In this document: one piece after another, positions 34,319 to 46,185 of the stretch | How the letters are laid out: every line of letters begins with the position of its first letter | Position numbering within the stretch: position 1 is the stretch's first letter | Assembly (NCBI GenBank): GCA_016758965.1 | Contig: JAEPRB010000041.1 | Span: forward strand, 124,001 to 188,000 | Direction of reading: 5' to 3' | Source of the DNA: Circinella minor | Lineage: Eukaryota > Mucoromycota > Mucoromycetes > Mucorales > Lichtheimiaceae | DNA length: 64,000 nt | Notes under the pieces: generated by a model | Told to the model about the DNA's origin: nothing | Seen by the model: only the letters and a program-made list of their open reading frames with translations | Database searches by the model: none | Position numbers and translations under genes: made by a program

Positions 34319-36686
34319 TTAAATATTAGCGAAAACACTCTTTGTCATTCTAACTTTAAGAACACAAAGAATGAGACCACCTAACAGATATACGACACCA
34401 GTAAAAACCTTATAAGCCAAATAGGGTTCAGCATCTACAGTACTTTCTACTGCAGATGCTATTGAAGGTCCAAAAACGCTTACGCAATTGGATAACAATA
34501 ATATAGATAAACCTGTTGGGTAACGTTCCATACCAAGAATGGTGGCTGTGATGGGGGATACTGAAAAAAAATACGAATGAAATAAGAAAAACTTAATTAA
34601 TTACCTTAAAGAAGAATAATGGATAAAAAGTATATAAATCAACTTACGTAAAGTAAAGTATGAAGCACAGAAAAAACCGAATACGACAGCAAAAGCTAAA
34701 AGAACTTCAAAAGTATATGCATACATCCAAATTGTTACTGCACTAAGACCAGTGATCAATAAACACACAATATCAGTATTAAGTCTACCAAATCGATCTG
34801 CGATAAAACTATATATATATTGTGCTTTCGAAGTTAGTGAAAACGAGTTGTTTATTACTATTTCGAAAAAATTAAGGTATAAAGAATATGTATTTTTTAC
34901 CCAATAGAAATACGGCCAAGGAAATTGGATGCTGACATGACAGCAACAACAACAGTGCTATTTTCGCTTGATATACCCAAGTATGTTGCATGTGCTATAA
35001 AGATAATGGTGACGGGGGTAAATATATGTAAATTTTGTTTATTTGATCATTGTAACACAAAAGAGTGAAATGCATGACAAAAAAGTAAATAATTAAACTC
35101 ACATGGAAGGAAAAAGTAAGGTACGAAAAATCCCATTAAACCGATCATAGAACCAAGAACCCATAAACAATAATTGAGGTCTTTAAGAACTTCAAAATTG
35201 AATAATTCTTTTAATTTACGTGTTGGTTGTTTAGAAGATTTAAATCGCATTTTAATACAAACACATGAAACAATTGCGCATCCAAGAATAATAAAACCTA
35301 AAACCCGATATGACCTAATAATTAACATATTTGTATAAAATTAAAAGTTAAAAAACCAAATCACAAGAAAATATTTCTATTTGATTATTCAGTTAAAAAA
35401 AAGATATTTGTCGAATAAACCATTACCATCCAATTCCGATAGTGTTGTTTAATGGTGTAAGAATAAAAGGTAATATAAGACCACCTGCACCAGATCCACT
35501 GGATATTAATCCAAGTGCTAATCCTCTTCTCTTATCAAACCATTGAGGAGCTGCATTCATTGCAGTCTAATTTTTTTTTAAAAAAAATCAATAAGTATTT
35601 GTTTTATTATTTTACATTTTTCCATTAGTTACATCAAATCAGAAAAAGGATAGAAGGGAGAGATAGTTACCACAAACATGAAAGATGCACCTGTTCCAAA
35701 TAGAACACCTTGCGTTAAATAAAGATGCCATATCTATTATAGAAAAAAAATAGGGCATCAATTTAATTAAACCATTTATTTTTATCATTTTAACATTATT
35801 GTCATCTTTAATTGTAGTATAATAATAACGGTATATACCTGCGAAGTAAATCCTGCCATTTCGAGCCCAAGAACCATTAAAAGAGCTCCTGTAATAAGTA
35901 CTGCTCTATAACCAAATTTATTTGATAAAATCTGAACTAATGGACCCATCATATCAACACAAACTTCCATAAGCGTTCCTGCAAAACTCAATTGAAGTTG
36001 TGCATTAGGTACGGAAGAGAAAACATTCTGTTCAAAATGATTTTGTTGAACACCTAAAAGATTTTTTTTTTAAAAAAAAGAGAATTATTTAACCCAATGT
36101 TAATTTTTGAATAATAAACTTACTAAATTAAAAAAAAAATCAAAGAAGTAATTCTTGTAAATTTATACTTCTTGATTTATTCGCTTACCCCTAAAAAAAA
36201 AGCCAATATTAGTTTCACAAGATTTTCAAAAAAGAAAAAGTAAAAAAGAAAAAAAAAACACTAATAATTTTTTTTTATAATAGTGTTTAAAATTATTACA
36301 CAGCAGCAAACAAACTAGGATTTTATATTTCCACCAGTTGGGCTGAAAAACAACAAAAAAGGAAACAGTAACCAAATAGCCTACCAGCTGGAAGCAGTGC
36401 CAAACGCCGTGAATTGTGTAAAGAAGGCACCGAGAACAACTAGCCATGCTCGTAATCCACCATCAGGTATAATATCTTCTTCATTAACAGTTTTTTGATC
36501 CATCTTTTCATTTGATTCTAAAGCATTTTCAATATATTCTTGATCATGCTTGGATGAATGATGACTTGCAATTTTCGATTCAACAATCACATTACTATCC
36601 AAACTTCGTGCAGGTGCACTAGGTAGTGTTGCTACCGATTCAATCGTATGTGTTCTATGTAAATCTTCGCCTATATCTGTTGTCAT
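34319..36686 (-). CDS. MFS transporter, monocarboxylate permease type
   Basis: About nine exons on the minus strand, about 475 residues. Exon 1 is 36686-36385 and a main exon is 36053-35839. The N terminus is a polar cytosolic tail of about 85 residues. It is followed by IPDGGLRAWLVVLGAFF, the signature start of the first membrane helix in monocarboxylate-transporter-type MFS proteins. Further marks are FGYRAVLITGALLMVLG, APQWFDKRRGLALGLISSGSGAGG and GRISIG joined to FIADRFGR, with the hydrophobic helices expected of a 12-TM carrier. Substrate cannot be assigned; homologs include fungal Mch-type and riboflavin permeases. Joining exon 1 to the 36053 exon keeps the expected SWGV reading only if two bases (GG at 36190-36189) are inserted between them, so a tiny exon is implied. 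Confidence 0.85.
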
Positions 36687-39600
36687 AACTAATAAAATAT
36701 ATAATAATAAAAAATTATAAAAAAAAAAGTAATCCGTTTGGGAGTAAAAGAAGGAAAGAAAAGATCCGATCGAAGTTTTTTTTTTATACATTATATATTT
36801 CTTTTTATTTCTATGGAGTTTTTTCGGACCCGATAGCGCGGAGCTCTACACGTGCGGGGGGGAATGACGGGTAGAAGATGTATAATGTTTGATATTAAAG
36901 GCAAAATCTTCCCTAAAGGCATATAACAATTTGTGACTCCACTGGACTATACACAAGAAAAAGATACGGTAACGTTTTCATTGTTACATTTCTTTATCAT
37001 CAAATGACTCTTTTTTTAAAAAAACAAATCTGTTCTAATTTTTTTATTTCTTTTAAATATTTTCAACTACTTAGCAAAGTTTCACATAGTAATAAATGCT
37101 ATGCAATACAGCGGTACTTTTATAAAGTGAAAAAAGAAATGTGTAAGTTTTTCTTATTGGCTTTGTGTTAAGATTTCAAGCATATATTTTTTTTTTACTT
37201 TTTTTACATTACATGCTATAAGTCCGCTATTATTGGTTCCGCGAAAGTCTGGTTACCCAAAAGTATGTTTCGTTGGATCATGAACCCATTAAAGTTTGGG
37301 CTTCTGTTAGAAAAAAGGGTAATATTCTCATTGTTATTCTACAATTGTTTTTTTTACGTACAAACTTTTTCTTTATTATAATTCTTGATAGAAAGGGAAT
37401 GAAATTAGGTAGGCCTACACCCAAAAACTTTTTTTTTATCAAGTTATCTGTACAACATAATTCATAGATCAACCAAAAAAAAAAAAAGATAGGAATTATT
37501 CTATGTACTGTATAGCGGGATTTAATTACTCCAGTATATAAGTTATAATATTAATAAGAATTATCTAATTGTGACAGGGAAAATAAAAAAAAAGTTTAGT
37601 GGTAACAGTGTGTGATAACAGTTGATGACAAATCCAATCGTTTGTAAACGTGATAAAAGAAAGAACAACATTAGACTGTTTCTAGGTAACAGCGAAAAGA
37701 AAAAATTATTTAAACAATAAAGCTATCATGAAATTATTTCAAGGTTACTATAGCAACAATTAGACAGAAAGAAAAATATAATCTTTTAATTTTCAAGACT
37801 AATAGAGCAAGAAGTTTCACTGGGGGTTGTACCAATGATACCACATTTTCATTAACCTTATTCGAATTGAGTATTAATTACATTTTATCAGGTGTTATGA
37901 GAGAAGTATAATATGTTATAAACGTTTAGAATTTAATACTTTTATAATTAATAATGTTTCTTCTCAATATGATATGTTTTTGATTCATGAAATGTACACG
38001 GGAAGGAAAGGGATTCTCATATTACTAGTCGAATTTATTTTATGATGAGAAACAAAAGTCCGATAGTCAGATTAAAAAAAAAAAGATTTTACGCATGATT
38101 CTTCTATTTATTTGTTTTTGATTAGGATGGAATAAAGTTGAAAAGACTATAAATTGTGTTAGCTACTGAGCGAACATATGATAGAATAAGGTCTGTAGAA
38201 TAATCCAGCTTTACGAAAATTCACAATTCTCGATTGCTTCAAGTTTTTTTTTTAACTCTTATAAAATATAGTATCATAGTTCGTCTTTTAATCAAAATCC
38301 ATCTGAAATTAAAATACAAACTCTGCGGGAAAAAAAAGACCTTGGACCACTAGATATGTACATTTAGACTTTTAACAGGTCTATTGCTAACCCAAGCAAA
38401 ATATTCATGGACACCAATGTCCATATTTCGATTGAGAAGAGAGCTATGAATAATGATACTTCAAAAAAGTCTTACCTACATACGGGTAATTATAGTTAAA
38501 TGCTTCTATAGTCGCGCTCCTATATGATCTTTATATTAATAAAAGTACGTATGAAAAAAAAGGTATTGAATATGGAACACCAGTATTTTTGTGACAAAAT
38601 GATCATAGCACAGTGACTCTTAAAAAAAGCTTATAATCCACTGTAAAAAATATGGAATGACTATTAAACACAAGTGCTTCCTATAAGTCATTTAAATAAA
38701 AAAAATATCACATTCTTTGTAGCTAGTCTATATCGTTTATATAATATATATATTCACCCAACATCCGAAAAATATTACAAACAATTCGAAAACGTTGTTT
38801 TTTGTAAACGGTTTTTGATTTTTATTATTTTTATTTCTGTAGATCTTATTGCTATATACAAGAAGTAAATAAAAAAAAAGTATCATGTGAACAACGATCC
38901 GCCCAATCGAAATAGTAGACAGAACTTTAAAAAATCTTCTCAGCAATCAACTAATTACACTTATAGAATATTTAGCACTGGCTATAGTAGTTCAAACATA
39001 ATAGCCTGTAAAAACATGCAAGAACATATCCCACGGAAAGTTTTAGTGTTCTGGGAAATCAAGAAAAGTCTGGAAAAAAGAAAAGGAGCTTAGTGTATTT
39101 TTTTATGCTAAATTGGGTTACCAAAAATATAAACATGCAACCTTTATTGGTATGTTTCATAAAGACCTTTCCATTGTATCAAATTGTTATTTCCACATCA
39201 TTCTTTATTTGTTTATATATTTTTAGTTACCATTCATCATCATTATCATGTTAAGATAAAGATATACAAAACTTTTTATTAAAAAGTATATAGAACGATA
39301 ATGAGTTCTCCTATTTAAAAAATCCCCTTAATTTTTTTTTTCTATTTGTATCTCTTAATCGTTAAAATAGCATTCAAAAAAAGTTATTTCTATTTATTAT
39401 AAAGTAAAAAACAACTTTCTTTTTTCTATATTGTTACACAAGTAATCTAAATTAATGGTAAGAAAATCCACGTTTTCCCATATACTAAATAACTTTTTTT
39501 ATGGACCAGGAGCTCCCTTTTTTTTTTTTTTTCTTTTTTTTCCCTTTCATAGTGAAAAACTTGAATAAAAGTTGTGTTGACAACATTGCAAATATTATTT

Positions 39601-40287
39601 GATAATAATAAAATAATAACAAATATCTGCGAAGCAATTACTATAAAAAAAACATAAGTTTAGTTGATGGGAAGATAAAGAAAAAACTAAGGGGGAAGGA
39701 CGAGAAGTATAAAATATACATTTACTGTACGGGATAAGATCCGAATAACATAAAATTAGTGGATAGGCTGTCCGAGCTAAATACTTAAAAAGACGCGTGT
39801 TCTTTATTTCTTTAGTGTAACATGCTCTTTATTTTGTTATTGCCATGTTTTTTTCTCTTTGTTTTTTATTATTATAACTATGTACAATATTACACTTCAT
39901 AGTCTTTTTTTATTTCCTTGGCAATAAAATAGTTATAATAGTGTAGATAAAATATATAATAATAAATAATAAATAATAATAAGTATGGTGATAAAATTAT
40001 ATATGTTGAGTGTGTGCGTGGAAGGGGGAGGTAATCCCGCAGTTTTGTTGCGACATGTAAAAAGTTTCATGCAAAAAAAAAAAAAAGTCAGGTCAGGTGA
40101 AAAAAAGAAGAACATTTCCCACAAAAAAATAAATATAATTTAGAACTTCTTCCCACATTCTTTTTTTAATCCTTTCTTTCACTTCTTTTTTATTGCATTT
40201 TATTTTTTATTATTAAGAATATAATCATTATTATTATATATAAACAAAAAAAAAACACAACAATATCAATTTATTATTATTATTATC
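36687..40287. other. long intergenic region
   Basis: About 3.6 kb of AT-rich sequence. Short open frames are scattered and show no family motifs or consistent splice joins. A GC-richer patch near 36825-36875 is probably promoter-proximal to the transporter. No gene or RNA is recognised. Confidence 0.4.
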
Positions 40288-41867
40288 ATGGCTGCTTTAC
40301 TTCCATCTTTTATTTTATCTGATACGGGATCTGAATCATCTTTAACAAGCTCTCCAACTACTCCTGTTACTGAATCTTGGCTTGACAAACCTACCATTGA
40401 TCTTGATTTTATTGATTTAGATGATAATATTACTACAAAAACTCCTACGTCTGTCACGAAAAACGCCAGAACAACAGCTGAAACAACAGCTACTATCGAA
40501 ACCAATAGCAATAAAATCCCATTATTACCTTCATTACTTTCATCCAAAGCAACACCTTTACCATTACCTCATTCTCCATGGTCAATAACATCCTCTTATC
40601 CTCCTAGTACTTTTTGGTCTTCTACTATTTGGATTAATAGTATTGCTTCACCGACATCACCCACTTTACAACATCAACCAAAACGTCAAAGCATGATACA
40701 TTATGAAAATATTAATAATAATTATAGATCGGGTCAAAGAAGACAGTCGGACTTTGTGGGGGACGGACCACGCCGATTTTCAACCACTTCATCCTCATCA
40801 TCATCATCGTCCGACAAAAAAGTCTGGAGAACAGATGATTTTCTTTTAGAGCAACAAACACCACCAATTTCGTAAGTTATTAATTAATCATCCGATTATT
40901 ATTTTCTTATTATGTATAATATGTTACTAATAATAATAATAAAAAATAATTTTTACTATCAATTAATTAAAATAGTCGAGTTCCTCCTACTTGCACTAAT
41001 GGAACCAATAATAGTACTATTACAGCCCAAAATGAATTAAGTCCTGAATTGTTACAACATATTGATGATTATTTTAGTCCAACAGGAACGATTGGTGTTG
41101 CTGCTCGTTCATCTCCTTCCCCTCCTCCGCCACTTCCTTCATCATTTTCAACAACACGAACAATCAATTCAACATCAACATTTCCTCCTACTTTAATTAC
41201 GACAAATAATAACAATTTAACATCTTCTTCTTCTGCTACTATTGGTGGTGATGATACACTTAGCATGGGTAAAGGAATACCTCTACACCAACTTGCTCCC
41301 ACAACAAAATTATTCATGGTGGAATTAACACATGGTACTAAACCTGAAGTGTTTTATATGAATAATATTGAAGAAGAAAATGAAATGGTACAAATGGATG
41401 ATTTGGTGATTGTTGAAGCGGATCGTGGACATAATTTGGGTAAAATCATTTCATCTGATGTATCAATGAATGATTTCTCAACAGATTTGGTAGTACGTCG
41501 TCTTTATCGACTTGCAACGGAAGCAGAAATTGCTACTTTACCTTCAAAAACACACGATGAAGTCAAAGCTTTATTAGTATGCCAATCCAAAATTAAAGAA
41601 AAGGGTTTACCTATGCAAGTGATTAGTGCTGAATATCAATGGTAAAAATTTCTACTTTTCTCTTTTTATCGCATATTAATCAATGAAATAATTTTTAAAA
41701 AAAGGTACTAACAAGAGCAACTATTATTATCATTATTTAGGGATCGTCGCAAATTAACTTTTCATTTTATAGCCGAAGAAAGAGTAGATTTTAGAGAACT
41801 TGTAAGGGAATTATTCAAATTATATAAAACACGTATTTGGATGTGTGCTGCAAAACATCCTTACTGA
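40288..41867 (+). CDS. PSP1: PSP1 C-terminal domain protein
   Basis: Three exons: 40288-40871, 40976-41641 and 41741-41867, giving 458 residues. The first 300 or so are low complexity (Ser, Thr, Pro). The C-terminal PSP1 domain starts around [16 protein letters not shown] and contains [44 protein letters not shown] and [20 protein letters not shown]. It ends with [21 protein letters not shown], all classic for the family. The domain is shared with bacterial PSP1/YaaT proteins; in yeast, PSP1 was found as a high-copy suppressor of DNA polymerase alpha mutants and is associated with RNA-granule biology. The molecular function is not firmly known. The next gene (Sua5) starts about 300 bp downstream on the same strand. 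Confidence 0.93.
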
Positions 41868-42163
41868 GAAAAAATTATTGGTCTTTTTTGACTTTATTAT
41901 TTTTAAATTTTATGCGTTTTTTTGTCGTTTTTACTTTGTTTATTTGTTTGTTCGTTGTAAGTGACCAAGTACATAGATTATAACCTTCTAATGACATTGC
42001 ATTATTATAAAGGAACTCCCCCATTTTATTAGCCCAAAAAAAAAAAAAAAAAAATTCAAAGCCACCCCACATAAAATTTGGGGGGAGGGAAGAGACACAC
42101 ACGGTGAGGGAATTACCCCGAATTTGTGAGTCAGTGTGATAGCGTGTGTGTATTTTTTTTTTC

Positions 42164-43495
42164 ATGCGACCTCTTTTTACTACACTTTTTTATCAACAAC
42201 GACTACGACGATCTTTCATTAGAAATCATTACTTGTACTCTTTTTATTATACCCCAAAACCAACAATCAGTACAACAATGACATTTCATACCAAAATTCT
42301 ACCCGTCAATCCTTCTCATTTTCATTTTGACCAACAAACAAACGATGAATTTGCACCACAAAACGCTAAACCTGTCATTACCGATCCACAAGATCAAGCA
42401 ACGATCCAAGAAGCTGTTGATCAACTTTCTTCTGGTGAAACTGTAGGTATTCCAACAGAAACTGTTTATGGTCTTGCAGCTAATGCTCTTGACGCCAATG
42501 CTGTTGCCAAAATCTTTGCAGCTAAAAATCGTCCTCAAGACAATCCACTCATCGTTCACGTCTCTTCGTTGGCCATGTTGAAACGCATTTTACCCAACAA
42601 TACTATTCCTTCTATTTATGAACCTATTATTAAACAACATTGGCCAGGTCCTTTAACGATTATTTTACCTACCAATACAGATATTATTCCAACATCTATT
42701 ACATGTGGTCAACCTACCGTAGCTGTTCGATTTCCTTCTCATCCTGTTGCACGAGCTTTAATTGATGCCTGTGATTTTCCATTGGCTGCTCCTTCAGCGA
42801 ATTCATCCGGTAAACCTTCGACAACGTTGGCAAGTCATGTTTATGATGATTTAAATGGTCGTATTCCATTAATTTTGGATGGTGGAGCATGTAATGTGGG
42901 TGTAGAAAGTACAGTATTGGATGGACTGCGGCGACCACCAGCTATTTTAAGACCTGGTGGTATTACTTATGAGTCATTACACGGTTTAGAAGGAATGGAA
43001 GGATTACAAGTATATCGAAAACATTTTGTGGATCGTGAACTGGAACAAGCACCAACAACACCTGGAATGAAGTATCGTCATTATTCGCCTGAAGCAACAG
43101 TGATCTTGGTGGATAATGCATCTGATCCTCAGATTTTTGAACAACAATGGCAATTAGAATTAGCAAAACAAGAAAAACCAGTGCGTCGATTGGGATTATT
43201 AGTCACTTCTTCAAAATCAACAATAACGAATGGATCATCTACTGCTGCGGCAACAACAAGAAAGGAGGAGGAGAATGAAAAACATTATCATCATCAAGGA
43301 ATTGAATGTATTCCTGTATTTATGGGTCGAAGTGAACATCCAGATGAAGTAGCTCGTGGTGTATTTAAAGGATTAAGATATCTTGATACACAAAATGTGG
43401 ATTTGATTTTTGTACAAGGTATACCTGAAACAGAAGAAGGTATGGCTGTCATGAATCGATTACGTAAAGCAGCTTCAAAAGTTATAGAATTGTAA
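42164..43495 (+). CDS. SUA5: threonylcarbamoyl-AMP synthase Sua5
   Basis: An intronless gene of 443 residues from the ATG at 42164. Sua5 makes threonylcarbamoyl-AMP from threonine, bicarbonate and ATP for the t6A37 modification of ANN-decoding tRNAs. The YrdC domain carries GIPTETVYGLAANALD (about residues 94-109), FAAKNRPQDNPLIVHV, HWPGPLTIIL, AVRFPSHPVARALI, APSANSSGKPS, and VESTVLDG with RPGGIT. The linker motif PGMKYRHYSPEA (about residue 300) leads into the C-terminal Sua5 domain, so this is the long, two-domain form. The first 38 residues are basic and hydroxylated, like a mitochondrial presequence. A second ATG at 42278 would give a cytosolic form. An upstream in-frame GTG at 42146 is not a likely start. 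Confidence 0.95.
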   Translation: MRPLFTTLFYQQRLRRSFIRNHYLYSFYYTPKPTISTTMTFHTKILPVNPSHFHFDQQTNDEFAPQNAKPVITDPQDQATIQEAVDQLSSGETVGIPTETVYGLAANALDANAVAKIFAAKNRPQDNPLIVHVSSLAMLKRILPNNTIPSIYEPIIKQHWPGPLTIILPTNTDIIPTSITCGQPTVAVRFPSHPVARALIDACDFPLAAPSANSSGKPSTTLASHVYDDLNGRIPLILDGGACNVGVESTVLDGLRRPPAILRPGGITYESLHGLEGMEGLQVYRKHFVDRELEQAPTTPGMKYRHYSPEATVILVDNASDPQIFEQQWQLELAKQEKPVRRLGLLVTSSKSTITNGSSTAAATTRKEEENEKHYHHQGIECIPVFMGRSEHPDEVARGVFKGLRYLDTQNVDLIFVQGIPETEEGMAVMNRLRKAASKVIEL

Positions 43496-43802
43496 ATAAA
43501 AAAAAAAGTCCTTATACTCCAACGTCAGTCCCCCCCCCACCTCTCTCTCTTCTCTCTATCTATTTTTCTTTTTTTTTTTCTTTGTAAACTTTGTATCATA
43601 ATTTCTTTTTCTTCTTTATCTTTTTTTTTCTTTCAATCTCAAATACACTTACACTATACTATATACTTGATTATTATTATTATTATTTTCTTTTTTTTTT
43701 CTATTCATCAACAAAACATTTTGTCTTTATTATTATCATATCATTCCTTCTTTATAGAAAAAAAATGCATTATTATATAGAGTATTGAAGAATTATTATC
43801 AA
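43496..43802. other. convergent intergenic T-rich region
   Basis: Between the 3' ends of SUA5 and the MDR oxidoreductase gene. A C run, pyrimidine tracts and T tracts dominate. No gene is supported. Confidence 0.4.
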
Positions 43803-45057
43803 TTAAAGTTCAATAACAAGTTTGCCTTGTTGATGACCATTACTAACATACAAAGAAGAATATAGATATTAGTATCTTTCACCAACTGATTAATGTTAGG
43901 ATGGGAGGATAAACTAGCTACATATACTTAAAAAAAACTTACGCCATATAATCAATAGCCTCATCTACCGTTTCTTCTGATAATCCTTTCCAAACCTTAG
44001 AAACCAAGGGTTTAATTTTATGTTTATCAACAAAGGCAACCATTTCATGGAATTCACGTCTTGAACCCATGGTAGATCCGCGTAAATCATAGTTTCCAAA
44101 GACATGAATCATAGTGAACACAATACCACCCTTGTCTGTGGATGTCATGGAATTACCACTCTTATCTGATGTTTGTCCATAATTTACCATACGCGCACCA
44201 TTAGCTAATACTTTGGGCAATTGTGCATAAATTTTACCACCAGCACCATCTACAACAGCCTGAAGTTTATCGCCGTTTAATTGCTTTTTTAAATCATCAA
44301 TACAATTGGCTATATAGATAGATATATATATATACAAAGCACAGTTAACTCCACACAAATATTCTATAATATATATATATTGTAATGGATACTAATAATA
44401 ACAAAAGAAAGAAAAAACTTACGATCTTTATAATTGACACCACCCTTGGCCCCCAACTTTTTCGCAAAGTCAATCTTTTCAGCACTGGATGAAGTGACCC
44501 AAACATTGATACCTTCAGCAACGGCAAATTGAAGTGTATAAACAGCAACACCACCGCCAATGCCAGTGATAAGAACATGGTCTCCTTTTTTAGCACATCC
44601 CTTATCAAAAAGAGCACGATAGGCAGTTAATCCAGCTAGAGGTAGTGCTGCTGCTTCAGCAGTAGATAAATGTTCTGGGCAAGGTGCTAAATCGGCTTCT
44701 TCGACCACAACTTCATTTGCAAATGTACCAATAGCAGGAAGTAAACCTAAAATATAATAGTCATTTTCTGGGCCACGAGGATCTTTATCCCATCCAATAC
44801 CTAAATTATCAAAAAAAAAAAAGAACCTTTAGAACAATAATAGCGAGAAAAAAAAAGGAACGATGATGAAATGTAATATATATGTAGATGTATATATATA
44901 TACCTGGACAGATCAAGACACGTTGACCATTATTTTTACCCTTTTTGACAACCCCCACGCCATCGGAACCTAAAACGGAACCAGGAGTGATAGGTAGTGG
45001 ATAAAATCCTTGTAAAATCCATACATCGCTGCATAATAATCAATAAGAAGAGGATAA

Positions 45058-45088
<31 letters not shown>

Positions 45089-45320
45089 GAAGTGTATATG
45101 ATTCAATTCAAACTATTATTTCACAAGAAATACTATTTCTACAAGATTGAGAGTTATTTAATTAATATATAACATACCGATGATTGAAAGCAACACCTTG
45201 AATTTCTACAAGAGCTTCATGTTCTTTGGGTTGATCCACAGATTTATCAACCAGTTCAAAACCAAATTGAGTATCTTTGAAATTTGGACGAGGTGTCTTA
45301 TTTAAAACGACAGCAACCAT
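43803..45320 (-). CDS. MDR-family alcohol dehydrogenase / quinone oxidoreductase-like enzyme
   Basis: About six exons on the minus strand from the ATG at 45320 to the TAA at 43803-43805, about 340 residues. The GroES-like N-terminal domain has EIQGVAFNHRDVW, then LPITPGSVLGSDGVGVV. The Rossmann part has LPLAGLTAYRALFDKG and VLITGIGGGVAVYTLQFA (GxGGGVA nucleotide-binding loop), followed by AEKIDFAKKLGAKGGVNYKD. Later segments are VVDGAGG, NGARMVNYGQTSD and GSRREFHEMVAFVDKHKI. The terminal exon encodes NGHQQGKLVIEL, the usual G(K/R)VVI end. The catalytic zinc Cys of classical ADH is not at its usual place, so a zinc-free quinone reductase-like NAD(P)H enzyme is more likely. The substrate is unknown. 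Confidence 0.87.
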
Positions 45321-45844
45321 TGTTTATAAACTAAATAACTAGTACGTATGTATAAACTTGAGAAAAAAAATATATGAAATGAAAAGAGAGAAAGAGTTGG
45401 GGGGGGGAAAAACAAAGTTTTACATTTAAAGAAGCTTGATAATATATATACGTAACAATCATGATAACCCATGTTTTGAAAATAAAAATAAAAAAAATTG
45501 CATAAAAAATATGAAACAAAAGAATAAATATATAAAGCAGTAATAATATATAATAATAAAATATTTTTAATAAGTTGCTATATAAATAATAAGAATAAGA
45601 GTTACCAGGAACTTTGGATAATAAAAAAAAGTTGAAAAGATATCAGATTGTTTGTCTTTAAAGGTTAAAGGAAAAAAGTTAATTTTTTTTAAAAAGAAAA
45701 GTAAGAGATAATATTACGGAATAGCAAATAAGGTATAATTAAAAAAAAAAAAGAGAGAGAGAGAGAGGATAAGGAATAAAAGATTTTATATATCTTTGCA
45801 ACAAAACTTGAATGCAATAATCAAGAGTTTTTTTTTTTGGGTAA

Positions 45845-45881
<37 letters not shown>

Positions 45882-46185
45882 GTAGTAGTAATAATAAATG
45901 TAAGAGATATGTATAAGATAGTAAAAGTGTTGTTAGTGGAATTTGTTAAAGTGAAGTTGTATATAATATATAAATATATAGAATATGTATATGAAAAAGA
46001 AGAAAGAAAAAAAGAGTGGATATAAAAAAAAATAATAGTAATCATAATAAAAATGAAAAAAGAAATAATGGGTGTGTATACAAATGTTGTGGGATGTATG
46101 TAAGGTTGTATATATGGGGTTGGAAAAAAAAAAGAGTACAAGGGAAAGCGGAAAAAAGAGATGTGTGAATAGATGGATTGAATCT
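45321..46185. other. AT-rich intergenic region with ATA repeat
   Basis: It holds an AAT/ATA trinucleotide repeat at about 45846-45890 and several A tracts. Frames across it are low-complexity artefacts. No gene is supported. Confidence 0.4.

Noticed and set aside
36900..40200. Several 60-70 residue frames in the long intergenic stretch
   Set aside because: They are AT-driven, without motifs, splice continuity or codon bias.
42146..42163. GTG-initiated extension of Sua5
   Set aside because: Non-ATG start with no conserved sequence; the ATG at 42164 follows immediately and begins a plausible presequence.
45841..46141. Opposed Ile- and Asn-rich frames near the ATA repeat
   Set aside because: Both come from the trinucleotide repeat and surrounding A/T tracts.
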